A stretch of DNA of 64,000 nucleotides from Loripinus fragilis (GCA_964019695.1 OZ026515.1:36162994-36226993); one strand, 5' to 3'. Counted from the first letter of the stretch, positions 33,426 to 46,900 are shown. Numbers and translations are program-made. The notes: generated from the letters alone by a model not told the origin.

Positions 33426-34014
33426 TCGTACCTCCATTTGAGAAATATGTTAATGATTAAAAAAAGACATGATTGTAATACTATAAAGGACACAATACAA
33501 GGACACAACAACCTCACACACAATAGAAGCACCAATGTGCAATAAACAAACAACACAATAATAACTGCCTAAAAGGAACAGTAGTATCATAAGATCAGCT
33601 ATAATATATCTTACAGGCTTAATGCTCATCCTATATTCTTCTGTTGTTAAAACACACATATGTTGTAGATAGCATAGAGGCCCCTATTTAATGCATAATC
33701 ACATGGGGATGCAATTAAATATAATTAACTGAGATGAAATAAAGAAATGGCTCTTAACTCAACAAACGACAGGCCAAGAGAAATACACTAGTTGAGCCAT
33801 GGTGGACCCTGCCAATTACAAACATCTGGCACAAGGCCAATAATTCATAACACTTGATCAGAGTTGATCGGGTAACGAAGGATATTCAACGATTCTTCTG
33901 AATTAAAAACAAGTTCATGTCAATAAGACAAGTAATGCCAAACGTACATATATAACCAATGGTACCAAGAAAACGATATGCATTCTACTAGAACAGAGCT
34001 GAACTAAGAAACTG

Positions 34015-34800
34015 GAAACCTCTCAAGTAAATAGGACATGTAATGCCATATTCACATAAGTGTGTGTTTACCTTATGTTCCAGCATGAAGGTAAACAAGA
34101 ACAAAATAGAATAAACAAGCTACATAACAAGTAACACAGCTACAATTAAATAGGACATGTAATGTCATATTCACATAGTCGTGTGATCACCATGTATACC
34201 AGTATGACGGTAAACAAGGGCAAAATAGAATCAACATGTTACAATGTACATATCAATTTTAACACAGCTACAAGTTAATATGACATGTAATGCCATATTC
34301 ACATAGTCGTGTGCTTACCATGTATACCAGTATGAAGGTAAACAAGAACAAAATAGAATTTTCAAGTTACATATCAATGAAACAAAGCTACAAGTAAATA
34401 GAACATGCAATGTCATATTCACATAATCGTGTGCTTACCATGTTTACCAGCATAAAGGTAAACTAGAATAATATAGATTCACCAAGTTACATAACAAGAA
34501 ACACAGCTACAAGTAATTATGACTTGTAATGTCATATTCACATAGTCGTGTGCTTACCATGTGTACCAGCATGAAGGTAAACAAGACAAAAACAAAATAT
34601 AATCAACACGTTACATATCAATCAAACACAGCTACAAGAAAATAGGCCATGTAATGTCATAATAACATTGTTATGCGCTTACCATGTGTACCAGCATGAA
34701 GGTAAACAAGAACAATATAGAATCAACAAGTTACACATCAATGAAACACGGCTTCAAGTAAATATAACATGTAATGCCATATTCACATAGTCGTGTTTAC
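34015..34800 (+). repeat. 120-bp satellite, about 7 copies
   Basis: The unit contains AATG(T/C)CATATTCACATAGT, CGTGTGCTTACCATGT, AGCATGAAGGTAAACAAGA and ACACAGCTACAAGTAAATA. Starts of the CATATTCACATA block fall at about 34053, 34165, 34293, 34412, 34532, (34654) and 34776. Copies are diverged by substitutions and small indels. Confidence 0.93.
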
Positions 34801-35049
34801 CTTTGATATCAACAAGAAGATATTTAAAAATATAAAAATCTATAATATTTTTAAAAATATATAATGAGTGTGAAGGTGGGATAAAAAAATTTGGTCCTTA
34901 GGATCACCATTTTGACATCACCTTGGCGTAAATAGGTGCTTTATAAACATGTATTCACAACTATTTAGTGTGCTCTACATCCTCTGATGGCTATATAAAA
35001 ATCATCAGTAGGTTAAATATGTTATTTACTTACAACTGGTCTTAGTTAA

Positions 35050-35225
35050 ACAGCAAACATTATGACTAGGAAATGCCACTAACACAGACCACAGAACACA
35101 TACTAACCCATAGCACCATGAGGAAAAGACACAAAACACAGATACCCACAGGGCAGCAATAACACAACGAAACCATCTCACTCTTCAGCAACAAGACGAT
35201 TGCAAAACTAGTTATATGAGCTTTG
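35050..35225 (+). repeat. degenerate family B copy
   Basis: ATTATGACTAGGAAATGCCA, then CCATAGCACCATGAGG, ACCATCTCACTCTTC and CAAGACGATTGCAAAACTAG follow family B order. Confidence 0.6.
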
Positions 35226-35394
35226 TATCATAAAATAAGGTCCACACACAAAACTCCCACAAATAGGGTCACGCGCAGATCCAGAGGGGGGTACAGGGGG
35301 TCCAGACTCCCCTGGAAAATCACAAAAATATATGGTTTCTTATCTATGCTGGTCCATATCCCCTGAAAAATCTCAAAGCTACCAAGCCAGTATT

Positions 35395-35600
35395 CAATGT
35401 TTGGTCATCATCGGCACGCCACGGAAACACCATTTAATGGTGTTTTGCTGGTGGGCCAATGATGGCCAGGTTTTAGTGGTACCATGGACCCACCCTCCCT
35501 TCATCATCGAAAAAAATCTTTGTCAGAGTTGGAACCCCTACGACAAAACTTTTTCGATTTGCGCCAATCTCACCATAGGTTGTTATTTAGTTTTATTAAA
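35395..35600 (+). repeat. dispersed repeat with GGCCAATGATGGCC motif
   Basis: CATTTAATGGTGTTTTGCTG, then GTGGGCCAATGATGGCC, TTTGTCAGAGTTGGA and ACAAAACTTTTTCG parallel 12118-12260. Confidence 0.55.
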
Positions 35601-35924
35601 ACCTTTAGTGGAATGATTGTTAATGAAACTGCGCTTGTAAATAGAGACAAAAATAAGACATACATTGATTTATTTCTACATTATAACAAGTAAACCCTGT
35701 ACTATAATTATTGTTATAGTGTATTGTAAAATAATTCAAATTGAAAGTTAAAAAAAGGTCTAATACTTTGCACTGTTAAGGTTCTTTGAGTGAGTAAAAT
35801 ATACTACAATTATCCTTACTGCATTGATAAATTAAGCGATCAAAAGCATGTTGAGAAAATAATACATTTGATGTTACATGTGCGTTGTTCTTACAATCAA
35901 TTACACACACCCATTACTTTATCT

Positions 35925-36028
35925 GCTGCTATAAGTGCTGGTTTAACCCAGGAAGTCCTGTCCAGACAATACTGATGGTGTTCCTGAAATACTGTTTGTT
36001 GACTGGGACATAAAGTGTCAAAACAAAC
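35925..36028 (+). mobile_element. SINE (family A) 3' fragment
   Basis: GTGCTGGTTTAACCCAGGAA, then TTGACTGGGACATAAAG and AAACAAACAAATCAAA match the SINE tail. The tRNA-like head is absent. Confidence 0.7.
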
Positions 36029-36056
36029 AAATCAAAATAAGATAAGTATTATTATT

Positions 36057-36382
36057 TGGGCCTTGACGTGACAAAACTGGCCTTCGGGGTTTCCAACATT
36101 GTGATACTCAAAACAAGTCTCCACAGCTACAGAGACCACATAGAGTATTGAAATTTCACCTGTAGCAAGTTAAGATATTGACCTTAACGCGAGAATACCT
36201 GTCGCTGGAGGTTTGCCAGCAACAAAAGTGCAGATCAGTCTGCACATTTGAGCAGTCTGATCAACGCCATTGTTATTCGCTTAATAAAAAGAATCATATG
36301 TAGACTTGCTACAGGCGAAATTTCAATTTTCTAGCTAGTCTCTGTAGCTGAGCAGGCTGGTTTGAATATCACCCGGTCCATG
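36057..36382 (+). mobile_element. MITE family D, copy 2
   Basis: Left end TGGGCCTTGACGTGACAAAA. It includes two nested pieces, CTACAGAGACCAC..GTAGCAAG and CAGATCAGTCTGCACATTTG, the second as in 18741-18978. The right terminal repeat is lost. Confidence 0.7.
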
Positions 36383-36488
36383 TAATACTTTTCCAAAAAG
36401 GGAATGACAAAATTACTGATCAGTCTGTATGACAGGGTTTCTCTCCCGGAGGCCCATTTACATTATTTACACATTCTGCATATACATC

Positions 36489-36599
36489 AGGCCACAAGAT
36501 TATAAAATGTGAGTACTGTCTCAAACTCAAAATAAAGCACAATCATTGCGCTTTATTTTGAGCTTGAGACTGTACTCAAGTTTTATAACCTCGGGGCCA
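36489..36599. mobile_element. palindromic MITE family E, copy 3 (short hairpin)
   Basis: Ends GGCCACAAGATTATAAAATG and AGTTTTATAACCTCGGGGCC. The centre is CTCAAAATAAAGC / GCTTTATTTTGAG. The whole 110 bp folds on itself. Confidence 0.85.
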
Positions 36600-37353
36600 A
36601 CTCTTGTTGTTACACTGTTTTAACTTTTAATCCCTGTCATGTTCTGAAACTTATATAGGTAAAGTTTGATATTAGACAAATCAAAGAGTGGACGAGTCTA
36701 CTAAGTAACATGGGAAATGATTACCATATTGTGACAGTTATTTCTAAATTAAATTCATACTGTTTGTACTATAATAGAAGTACAACTACGTACTAGCTGG
36801 TAGGATATAACGTGTTTTTCATCCCGATTTCCATTTTACATGCTACATGTACACTATGGATTGCCAATCTTTAATCCATTTAAAGTCAAAATTTACCTAC
36901 ATTAAAATGATGTGACCATTCATAGCCCCTGCTTTTCCCTTGTTTTGTTAGGCTCTATATTTCATACAGACAATGTCTTGAAAAGGGAGTGGTTGGCAGT
37001 ATAAAATTCATCAAACATTAAGCACATACATCCATCAGACCCTGACTTTGTGGCTTCTATGAGCTAAAGTGCCACCTTTAAGTTCCGTACTATGTAAGTT
37101 TAAACCTTTTATAACCAACCTAAAAATTTAGAGATCAAAATTCAATAGGATATTGGTGTAAACTAAAGCATTATATTATATTTACATACATTAGGAAACA
37201 CAACCACAGCAATATTCTACAGTAACAGTAACTGTTAAGTCAAAAACTGAAGTGTAAGTTTTATAACAGTGAAGAATCAGTGGGACTGGGCATCTGCACT
37301 GATTTGCATGACATTCCTTGTTAAAATTAACATCAATATCACAATAACAAAAT
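36600..37353. other. region downstream of the minus gene: nothing recognised
   Basis: No gene or repeat was recognised. A likely 3' UTR limit for the minus-strand gene could not be placed. Confidence 0.4.
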
Positions 37354-37565
37354 GTGCCTCGACGCGAGAAAACCTGTCTTCAGGGGTTTGTGAACAACAA
37401 AAGCACAGACCGGCCTGCCATCCAAGCAGTCTGATCAGCCTCTTTGTCATTCACTTATCAGAAAATATAATATCTAAACTTGCTACAAGCAAATTTCAGC
37501 AGGCTTGTTGGAGCATGACCTGGTTTTGAAACCAGGTAGGCGGGTTTTCTCACGCTAAGGCCCAC
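37354..37565 (+). mobile_element. MITE family D, copy 3
   Basis: Ends TGCCTCGACGCGAGAAAACC and GGTTTTCTCACGCTAAGGCC are clear inverted repeats. It lies just downstream of the minus gene's last exon. Confidence 0.85.
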
Positions 37566-37671
37566 ATTATAATTGAGCCAGCACATAGTTTTGGTATTTG
37601 TTACATTGTTCAACAGCGAAGGATTGGTGAAACTGTGCAAATGTATGATAGTCATAATAAAGCATCAATTT

Positions 37672-37776
37672 TTCTTCAACCCTCCTTATATAGCCTTTTC
37701 AAGTCCCATAATTGGTGACGCAAACGCCAGAGAAGTGATTAATGCAACCCCATAGCTGAAGCATATGTATCCAAAT
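37672..37776 (-). pseudogene. decayed tandem copy of terminal exon 8 (minus gene)
   Basis: About 119 bp downstream (sense) of exon 8 the same sequence repeats: YICFSYGVALITSLAFASP then IMGLEKAI and a stop. It matches exon 8 for about 28 codons. It lacks the upstream half and a polypyrimidine acceptor of its own, and carries E-to-A and M-to-I changes. It is most simply a dead tandem duplication inside the 3' UTR. A low-level alternative last exon cannot be excluded, because ATGCTTCAG precedes the conserved part. Confidence 0.75.
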
Positions 37777-37783
37777 ACATCCA

Positions 37784-37906
37784 TTAGCTTTTCTTTGATC
37801 TTCCTAATAGAGCCTTTTCAAGTCCCATCATTGGTGATTCAAACGCCAGGGAAGTGATAAATGCAACGCCATAGCTGAAGCATAAAAATCCACAGAAGAG
37901 GAGGGC
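37784..37906 (-). CDS. exon 8, terminal (minus gene)
   Basis: 123 nt including TAA, reading ALLFCGFLCFSYGVAFITSL then AFESPMMGLEKALLGRSKKS. The acceptor TTTATTTCAG is strong. A diverged tandem copy follows directly downstream. Confidence 0.92.
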   Translation of the reverse strand, partial: ALLFCGFLCFSYGVAFITSLAFESPMMGLEKALLGRSKKS

Positions 37907-40900
37907 CTGAAATAAAAGTCAAATTGTATATGTTAGGGTAAAGTCCGATACATTTGCATAGACAGCTAAATTCGGGCAGCCACCTTGTTTGTATCATAGT
38001 TCAATTATTGAAAAAAAATAACTAAGTAAACAGTGAAAATCCTGATGAGATGGCTCAGTCTCATATGGATTTCTACTGTTTGCAAATATTTACCTGATGT
38101 CCGAATTCACCTGACTTTACGCTAACCCTTTGGAGAACAATGGAAGATAATTACAGTAAAGTCAGGATGGTCCATTACAAATATTGAGGGATCAAAGGTT
38201 ATAATATCCTTAAAAGTATTATATTTTTTCTCTGAATATAAAATTTGTCTAAGCAAACAATGAAGACCCTGATGAAGTGTCACAATATGAAAAATACAAG
38301 ATGGCGGACAGGCAAAATCGCGCGTAATGACAGCTCTCAATTTTTATTTAATTTATCAATTTCGGATGTGTTTTATTGCATTATTTTGAGACAATGAGTC
38401 AAACAATTGATCAGTGTGAGGTTGGAGGTGTAATGGATCAGGATATGGATCAAACTTTAGAATATTCAGTGGAAACTAGTAATCAGTTTGCCGCACTCAA
38501 TGAGCGCGGGCAGGTGGGGTACAGAGACATAGTGAATGATGAGAACAATCCAAATAAAAGGAAACGATGCAATACAGGTAGTACAAACATTGATTTTGAC
38601 AATTTTCAAACGATGTCCCAGGATGATAAGCTAGGTGCTATGTTTGCAAAACTTTCAAATATTGAGATAGCTCAAGCTGAAATGAGATCTACTCAACAGC
38701 AGGTGAACAGAACAACCGACCGTTTAGAGCGCACAATACTGCATGTAGATATTAACACATACAGAAATCAGTTGTTGGCATATAAATATTTAGATCTTGA
38801 AACACGATTTCGCGAGAAAAACATTATTATGTACGGACTTGAAGAGAAAGAGCGTGATGGAACCAGGCTTGCTGTTGTGTTGCGTGACTTTTTCTCAGAA
38901 TTTCTTGGCTTGGAGGATGACGATCTTTATATTGTTTATGCCCATAGATTAGGCCGTGTTGATAATAATAGGAGACGGGCACCACGACGGCCGATATTGT
39001 GTTCTTTTAGCCACTACTCGGAAGTTGATCTAGTTATGAGTTTAACCAGACGGCTCAGAAACACTGGGTGCGCTATAGATAGGGACTATCCACCCGAAAT
39101 AGCTGCAGCGAGAAAAAAACTTTGGCCTGATGTGAAGCAAATGCGCAGAGACGCGAATACAGGTGATAGCATTCAGTTGAAATATCCAGCAAAGATTGTC
39201 CACAATGGACGGACAGTGAAGGATGCATTTCCACACTGGGAGGAAATAACTAAGTCAAATATCGGAGCAGATTTCCAATATATAGGCAGTGCAGTTCGAC
39301 CTCAAATTCGGATGAATCAGCCAAACGAACCACCGACTCCGTGTAATGACTTGGTCAATATTGCAACTAATAGTGTAACATCATTTTCTGTTCCCGACCA
39401 ACAAGGCAGATCCACGAACGGTCGAAATATAAGTTTACAGCGATCGGTTGACAACATGAATACGGAAACAACCCAGTTCAGAGTTCCCCAAGTACCATCA
39501 CAACCGGTCACACACAGTGTTTTTAACTCTCCATGTGTATCAGTCGCTGTCAATGGGAACCAGCTGTCACGCCCACAAACCCCTTATATGGCAAATCAAC
39601 AAAATAATAAAAATGACTTACCAACTGAAAATTCCAATCAAAACAATGAATCCCAACATTCACAATCCTTATTAGCACATGTCAGTAACAATGTTCGAAG
39701 TTCAGAATCCATTAATTCCAGCGTCACAAACAGAATGCAAAATAATATGCCACAAGCTAATTCACACATTTCACGCCCAATCGGCCAAATCAATGTTGAT
39801 ACACGTGACCGATCTCAGTCTGTAGAAAAGCATGAAGAGCGGGGGCGGCCACGTAATTTATCCAAAAATAGCCCTGCGAAGGCTAAAAGTAGGTCGCGAA
39901 GTGTAAAATCTCGTGGTAGCAGTATAACCCGTGTTGGGGGAAAACCGAATGTGCCGAAAAGTGTGAATGAGCAAATGGCTCAGCAAAATATCTAGGACAG
40001 CCAGGACAGTGCAGATAATGATTGTCTAAGGTCTGACCAATATACTGATCAAACAAAACACACGAACATTAGATTTGCTTTGCTGAACATTCAGGGATTA
40101 ATCACAAAAAAGTTTAATAAGTTACAATCAGATTACCTTCGCCGAGTCTTTAAAGAAAATGACGTTGTCTGTTTCACAGAAGTATGGGGAGATCCGTCCC
40201 AAGTTTTTGATTACGATGGTTTCACATTTTATGAACTCCATAGGGTTGAAAAGAAAGCAACAACCACGCGTAATTCTGGGGGTGTTATCATATACGTAAG
40301 AAACAATTTCGTTTCTAGCGACACACTGTTCTTAAAAAGTAGTGAATCTCACGTGTGGTTAAAACTAAATAAAACAGTGCTTGGTTTTGAAAACGATGTT
40401 TACCTATGTCTTTGTTATATACCCCCATCAAATTCTAGCAGGCAGGGTTTGATTGATACCTGCGTATACGACGAAATTCTACAAAATATAGTTCATATTA
40501 AACACATTACAGCTGATGCTTGTAACTTTATTATATTGGGGGATATGAATAGCAGGATAGGTCAACATTGTGATTATGTGACTGAGGACTATGCTACCCA
40601 CATGGATGTATTACCAGATGATTATGTACCTGATCTAAAAATACCCCGTAAATCGCAGGACAATACTGTTAACTCAAATGGTCAGCTTTTATTAGATTTT
40701 CTCAAACAGTCAGGTTTGCGGATTGCAAATGGGCGTGTTTGTGAAGATCGTGATGTTGGTGCATATACATTTGTGGGTAGCAGAGGTAGCAGTCTGGTAG
40801 ACTACTGTATCGCAAATGTGGATTTATTTGAATTGTTTGTGTCATTTTATGTCCATGACCCCAATCCCCTCTCTGATCACTGTCTTATTGAATTTTCGTT

Positions 40901-43900
40901 GTCTTCAAACATTGATCTTGAGACACCTGTTGAGTGCGATAATGATGGCAGTAATTTTCAATATTTCAAGTGGAGCAGTGAGCATAGAGAAGAATACAAG
41001 GCCCGCATATCGTCTGGCATATTTAAAGAGGAAATTACGTCATTAATGCATGAGGTTGATGATGCCTCATGCGAGAATGATATAAATTCCTCTATTTCAT
41101 CATTTTCTGCCTTGCTAGATACAGTCTGCACACCACTTTTTGGTAAGACATCGCATTCAACTTCAACCAAAGACCGTGATCAGAAGAAGACTGATTTTGA
41201 ATTTGATCATTTATGTGCTGACAAAAGAAAACAGTTTTATCATAGTTTAAACATATTTCGAAAAAATAAAAGTAGTGAGAATAGACAACAAATGGTTATG
41301 GCTCGCACAGAATATAAAAATTCTGTACGGAATTTTAATTACAATAAACAACAACAAAAAAGTATAAAGTTATTAAATGCTAGGTACAAAAATGCAAAGG
41401 AATATTGGAAACTCCTCAAAGACTCGGTCACACGCCAAACAAGTAAGCACCCTTCTGCAAATGATTTTGACGAATATTTTAAAGCAATCAATAATCCTGA
41501 TAGTCATTTTTTTCAACCAGATGATGATATTTTATATTTTAATGAACGTTTCTTAAACTCAGAAATTCAAATTATGTTTGATGAATTAAATTGCACAATC
41601 ACAGTACAAGAAATAAATAAAGCAATAAAAAATTTGAAAAACGGACGAAGTGGTGGCCCAGATAGGTTTTTGAATGAATTTTTTATCCATGGTAATACAG
41701 AAATGGTATCATACTTACATGTGCTGTTCAATAAAATATTTGATCTTGAATATTTTCCAGAATCATGGAGTGAGGGTTTTATTGTTCCACTGCATAAAAA
41801 GGGTTCTCAAGATGATGTCAATAATTACAGGGGCATAACACTTTTAAGCACTTTAGGTAAATTGTTTACAAGTATACTAAACAATAGGTTAAAAACATGG
41901 GCAGAGGAATATCACGTATATGTTGAGGCTCAGGCAGGCTTTCGGGCATCAATGGGCACAACTGATAATATTTTTGTTATGCACGGAGTAATTAATCATT
42001 TATTAAATAAAGGGGAAAAACTTTTTTGTGCTTTTGTGGATTTTACTAAGGCGTTTGACTATGTTGTTCGAGAAGTAATTTGGTATAAATTGATTAAAAT
42101 TGGGGTAAGGGGCAAAATACTAAATATAATTATGTCAATGTATAAACATGTTAAATCAAAAGTGAAGATCAATAATAGTATAAGCATTGGATTTGAGTGT
42201 AATCTGGGCGTCAGGCAGGGGGAATGTCTGTCGCCATTTCTTTTTGCTATGTACATCAATGACCTTGAAGAAGAATTTCATCTAAAGGGAAGTGAGGGTA
42301 TAGATTTGGGAATGCTAAAGATTTTTCTATTACTTTATGCAGACGATATCATCATATTTGCCTCATCAGCAGTAGAACTTCAAAATAATTTAAATATTTT
42401 ATCAGAATACTGTGAAAGATATAAACTGGTAGTTAATACAACTAAAACAAAAATTATGGTATTTAGGCGAGGGGGCTTTTTATCACAAAATTTAAAATTC
42501 TATTATAATGAAACAGAAATTGCCATTGTGAATACATTTTCTTATCTTGGTATTGTTTAGTCTACGGGAGGATCATTTTCAGCATGTCAAAAAACATTAT
42601 CAGGACAAGCCTTGAAAGCTATATATAAGCTTAATAGCTACCTTTATAATTTCACTAACATTAGTATAAGACATAGACTCGAACTTTTTGACAAACTTGT
42701 GACACCAATAATGAACTATGGAAGCGAGGTATGGGGGTTTTGTCATGGAAAACAAATAGAAAGAGTTCATATGTTATATTGTAAACAACTTCTTGGCGTA
42801 AAAACCTCAACCCAAAATGATTTCATATATGGCGAATTAGGTAGAACAAATTATTATACACGTAGAATTTATATTATAATTAGATATTGGTTGAAGGTAA
42901 TACACGCTGAGGAACATAAATATATCAAAAAAATATACAATGTGATGCTAACCGATATCAACGATAGACCTAATATCCAAAATTGGGCATCATTAGTCAG
43001 AAATACATTAAGTAATCTTGGTTTCTTTAATGTTTGGATTGCCCAGGGAGTGGGAGATGTAAATATTTTTCTAAGTGTTATTAAACAAAGATTAAGCGAT
43101 ACCTTTGTGCAAAATTGGTAAGGTAGAAACATAATAGTATATCTAAATACACAGTATTGTGTTATTTGACGTAGAAATTTGTATTTTTGAATGTTTATGG
43201 CGATCAACAGTAAATGCTGGTTTAAATGAAATCTTGAAAGATATTGATAAAAGTAAAACATAATTAAAGCATAACTAAATTCAGGGAAAAGACGAGAGGT
43301 CGTGCGTCACGACATTTTGTCAGTTCCTCTGAATTAAATCGGTCTAAATACAGAGCCTTATAGTTTCTACACTGTCCGCCATGCAGATACTTAGTAAACA
43401 TGTTTATATATGATTATCTGCTCAAGGGCCTGTATGGCCTATTGCAGATAATATTTGTTTTGATTGTAAGGTTAATGGGGGATGGCCTCGACCCCTATTG
43501 ACCTATTACGAGGTTAATAAAATTCTTATTCTTATGTGGCATTTCATCTGCGCTTTATTGTTTGTCATTGTACCTGTCTAGGGGTTTCAGTCCTCAAAAG
43601 GTTAATGAATAATGCGAATATTACTTAAGAACTGGTTGCTAAGAATTCGCGTTTGCAAAGTAAATGTACTGTTTAGATTGTTTTAATTTAAAATGACTTC
43701 TGAATTCAGTGTTTTAATTGATGATTAACACAATATTTGTTATAATATCGTAAAGTTTATTTTAATCTTGTATAGACTCAGCACCCAAATATATTTCAAT
43801 GTATGTACAAATAATCAACTACATGTAAATCCATATGATTGCATCACTTTAGATAGATACATTACCTTTTTTCAAACAAATGGCTATTGGTCACAATCAT

Positions 43901-46900
43901 AACTTTAATCTGCCGCTTTGCATTTATTACTTATTTAATAGTTTTGATTTTAGAAATAAGCCTTAGAAACAAGTCATGTCATGAGAAACGTGAATTGTGT
44001 TTAAATTTTTGATCACTATTTCATTATGATATCGAACAAAATGTTGGCGATTAAAGCTGGAATTCATAAAATGCTTGTAAGAATTAATTATAGCAAAGAT
44101 GGAAACCATGATCGGGCAGCTTTTCCAGAAGCAGTCTGGTCTAGGTATGCACTGTTTGTCTAGGTCTTTTTAGATCAGTTACCATATGTGTACTTATTAC
44201 ATATGCAATCAGTGTATACTCAGCTGAACCTGTATTTCCATGCAGTCTCAATAAAACGTTAATTACTGCTCATTTATGCAGAGTAGGGACATAATTAAAA
44301 AATTTGGATAAAACATAAGACATCTGTTTGTCTGAAGTTTGCGATTGTGGTATTTCCTGATCATACTCACTTACTAATTTGGCACATTGGTTGCTGCTAA
44401 TACATGTTTGAATAGCAAATATTTCGCATACAGCCAAATGCAGGAAAGTATGACGACAAAGTGCACAACCACAAATTAAAGTACAACCAATGACAACACA
44501 AAATAAAAGCGCAGCAGGCGTGCAACATACCACGCCACGGGATATTTTCAATGTTTTTAACGTCAATCAAGGGCTATAACTCTGTACTTATTTGTCAAAA
44601 TTTACCCATCTGCAATCTCAGAGCACTCCTTTACAATATCAACTCTCATACCAAGTTTGAAGAAAATTGGTAAAGGAATGCTAAAGACAGAGAGTGAAAC
44701 CAATTTATAACGTCAATCAAGGGCCGTAACTCTGTTCTTTTTTGCCAAAATTTACCCATCTGCAATCCCCAATATCAATTCTCATAGCAAGTTTGAAGAA
44801 AATTGGTTTAAAGATGCTCCCAGCAGAGAGTGAAAACGATGCGCTGACGGACGGACAGATGTACAGACGGGCAGACGGATGGACGGACACTCGAACGCAA
44901 TTTTTGAATGGAGGGTATAACATAATAACCTGCACTTTTTAAAGTGGTGGGGTATAAAAAGAGCAACAAAACACTGACAGCCACACAGCATCACGCCAAA
45001 CTTAAAGCCAACCAGCCATCTCTTTCTTTCTTGGCAAGATAATTGCAAAACGACAGGGTGATCCAAAATATATATGAATAAATAAACTCCATAGCAAAAT
45101 GTTATATACCGTTGTAAAGAGAAATGGCATTTATTTCTCTCATGAAGAGCATACTTGAAGATGATGACGTCGTAAAGTCATATATAACGTCATCAATTCT
45201 TGTTTAGTTTTCAAGATGATGACGTCAAATCAGAAGGTTGCATAAGTAGTTAAGCTTCATGTTAGAGAAAATCTCAAGTTTTGTCATACCCATGGTGCAG
45301 AAAATATATACTGAAATGACAGGGTCACAAAGCTTCAAGTTCGTTGCCTCGTTAATGGATTTCAAAAGACTGGGTCAGTTGAGGATTGTCAACAAAACAA
45401 CAGTGTCACTTTTTAAAGAGGCTTTACGTCATTAGAGCGCAAAATAGACGTTACATTGCAATTACTTTAGAATACAACAAAACTTAGAAATCTCTGGTCT
45501 TAGTAGCATATTGATATTTTAAATCGAGCACTGTATTTAACAAATACAATTAAGATGCCAAAATGGTATCAGATATTTTGGATCACCTTGTATAAAGAAA
45601 CCTGTCCTACAATTGACATTACCAGTACTCACCATATTAAAGGTGTAAACTATGCTTTTAAGATAATACCCATTTGATGATTAACGTGAATTGATTTAAG
45701 CCCCATGGTGGCTTTGGCTGCTGTCAGTTCTAAAGCGGTGGCTCTGTTGTTGTTGATTTGTTGTTTATTGTTACTCCCATTGTAGGAGTATGTAATTGTT
45801 CTATGTTTTGTTGTACGTTACTTTATGTCCTTTCTAGTTTTGCAATCATCTTGATGGGGAAGAGACAGTTGATTGCTTTGCTTAGTTTGTCTTCATTGTG
45901 TCTCGTGATTGCTGTGTGGCTCTTCCTCGTGGTGCCATGGGTTTTTCTGCAGTTTGTGATTGTGGTATTCCCTGATCATACTCACTTACTATTTTCGATA
46001 TGTGACAACATCACGTCCTAATCATTTTAATTAGAGCCGCGGCACGAGATTTCCAACAATTTGACATTTTGATAAGTGTAGACTCCGATGAGCCTCTGCA
46101 GCCTCCTTTTAAGCTTAGAAACTCCAAATAGTGTTCAGTCAGTAGCTTAACAATCAAAGAATACTCGAGCGACTAGCAAAGACTCTGATCAGACTGCGCG
46201 TCTGAGGCTTTGCTGGTCGCACATACCACATTGTTGGAAATCTCATGCACTGGCTCTTATTTTCCATCAGCATTTAAATTGTAAATGTTGGACCTGAATG
46301 CAAGCTTTTAAATATCAGATATGCTTTGTCATAAGAAAGCTCAATTTTGTTGTTACAAACAACAAAAGTGTTGACCAGCCTGTGCATCTGCACAGGCTGG
46401 TCAGCACCTTTGTTATTTGCCCTTGGGAAGGGATTGACATGTAACAAGCAAGTATTTAATGTTCTTATCAATCTCAGCAACTCAGCAGGCCGTTTTGAAT
46501 CTGCCATGTTTGCATAATGGAAAATCAGATCTTCTCAGGACAAGGCTTATATTATTTTACCTACCACTTGAAGATCTGTAAAGTAAATGAGTTTTCTGAG
46601 GCTCAGTAGAACAAAGTACATAACTATAGGATGAACCAAGTAGGCACAGTACGTCAGTCGAGAAAGAGGGATAAATGCCTTCCATGACAGCAAGGTATTC
46701 ACAAACCCTAAAAAATAAAGAAATCGTCAAAGTAGATCTTAAAGGCTTTACCTTAAGAAAGGTGACCTTTGAACATATGTTAGAATGATTTGCACTTTCA
46801 ATGCATTTAACAGGTAACACCTATCTACAAGAGGTGTTTCATGTTTATTTGAACACATTTGAAAATGCTGTTACTCATTTATTTCTCGTAATATTGGGTA

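Larger units (their letters stand above)
38297..43535 (+). mobile_element. non-LTR retrotransposon (APE-type LINE), nearly full length
   Basis: About 5.2 kb, inserted antisense in intron 7 of the minus-strand gene. It begins near CAAGATGGCGGAC, has a short 5' UTR, then ORF1 (38394-39995) and ORF2 (39996-43121). The roughly 410-bp 3' UTR contains a GGGCC TGTA TGGCC hairpin and ends in a short ATTCTT-type repeat tail (AATAAAATTCTTATTCTTATG). The endonuclease is of the apurinic type and all RT aspartates are present. There is no RNase H domain that I can see. I do not assign a clade. Flanks on both sides resemble the unrelated intronic stretch at 15337-15545, suggesting insertion into an older repeat. 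A clear target duplication was not found. Confidence 0.9.

Noticed and set aside
35332..35693. Two overlapping ORFs of 94 and 69 codons
   Set aside because: They fall on a dispersed repeat shared with 12118-12260; no recognisable domain.
45150..45240. Cluster of TGACGTCA-like sites as a cAMP-response enhancer
   Set aside because: Similar GACGTC motifs occur in an unrelated tandem repeat at 13960-14060; nothing ties them to a promoter.
46274..46507. 77-codon minus-strand ORF (NNKGADQPVQMHRLV)
   Set aside because: It overlaps a family D MITE fragment; the frame belongs to the repeat.
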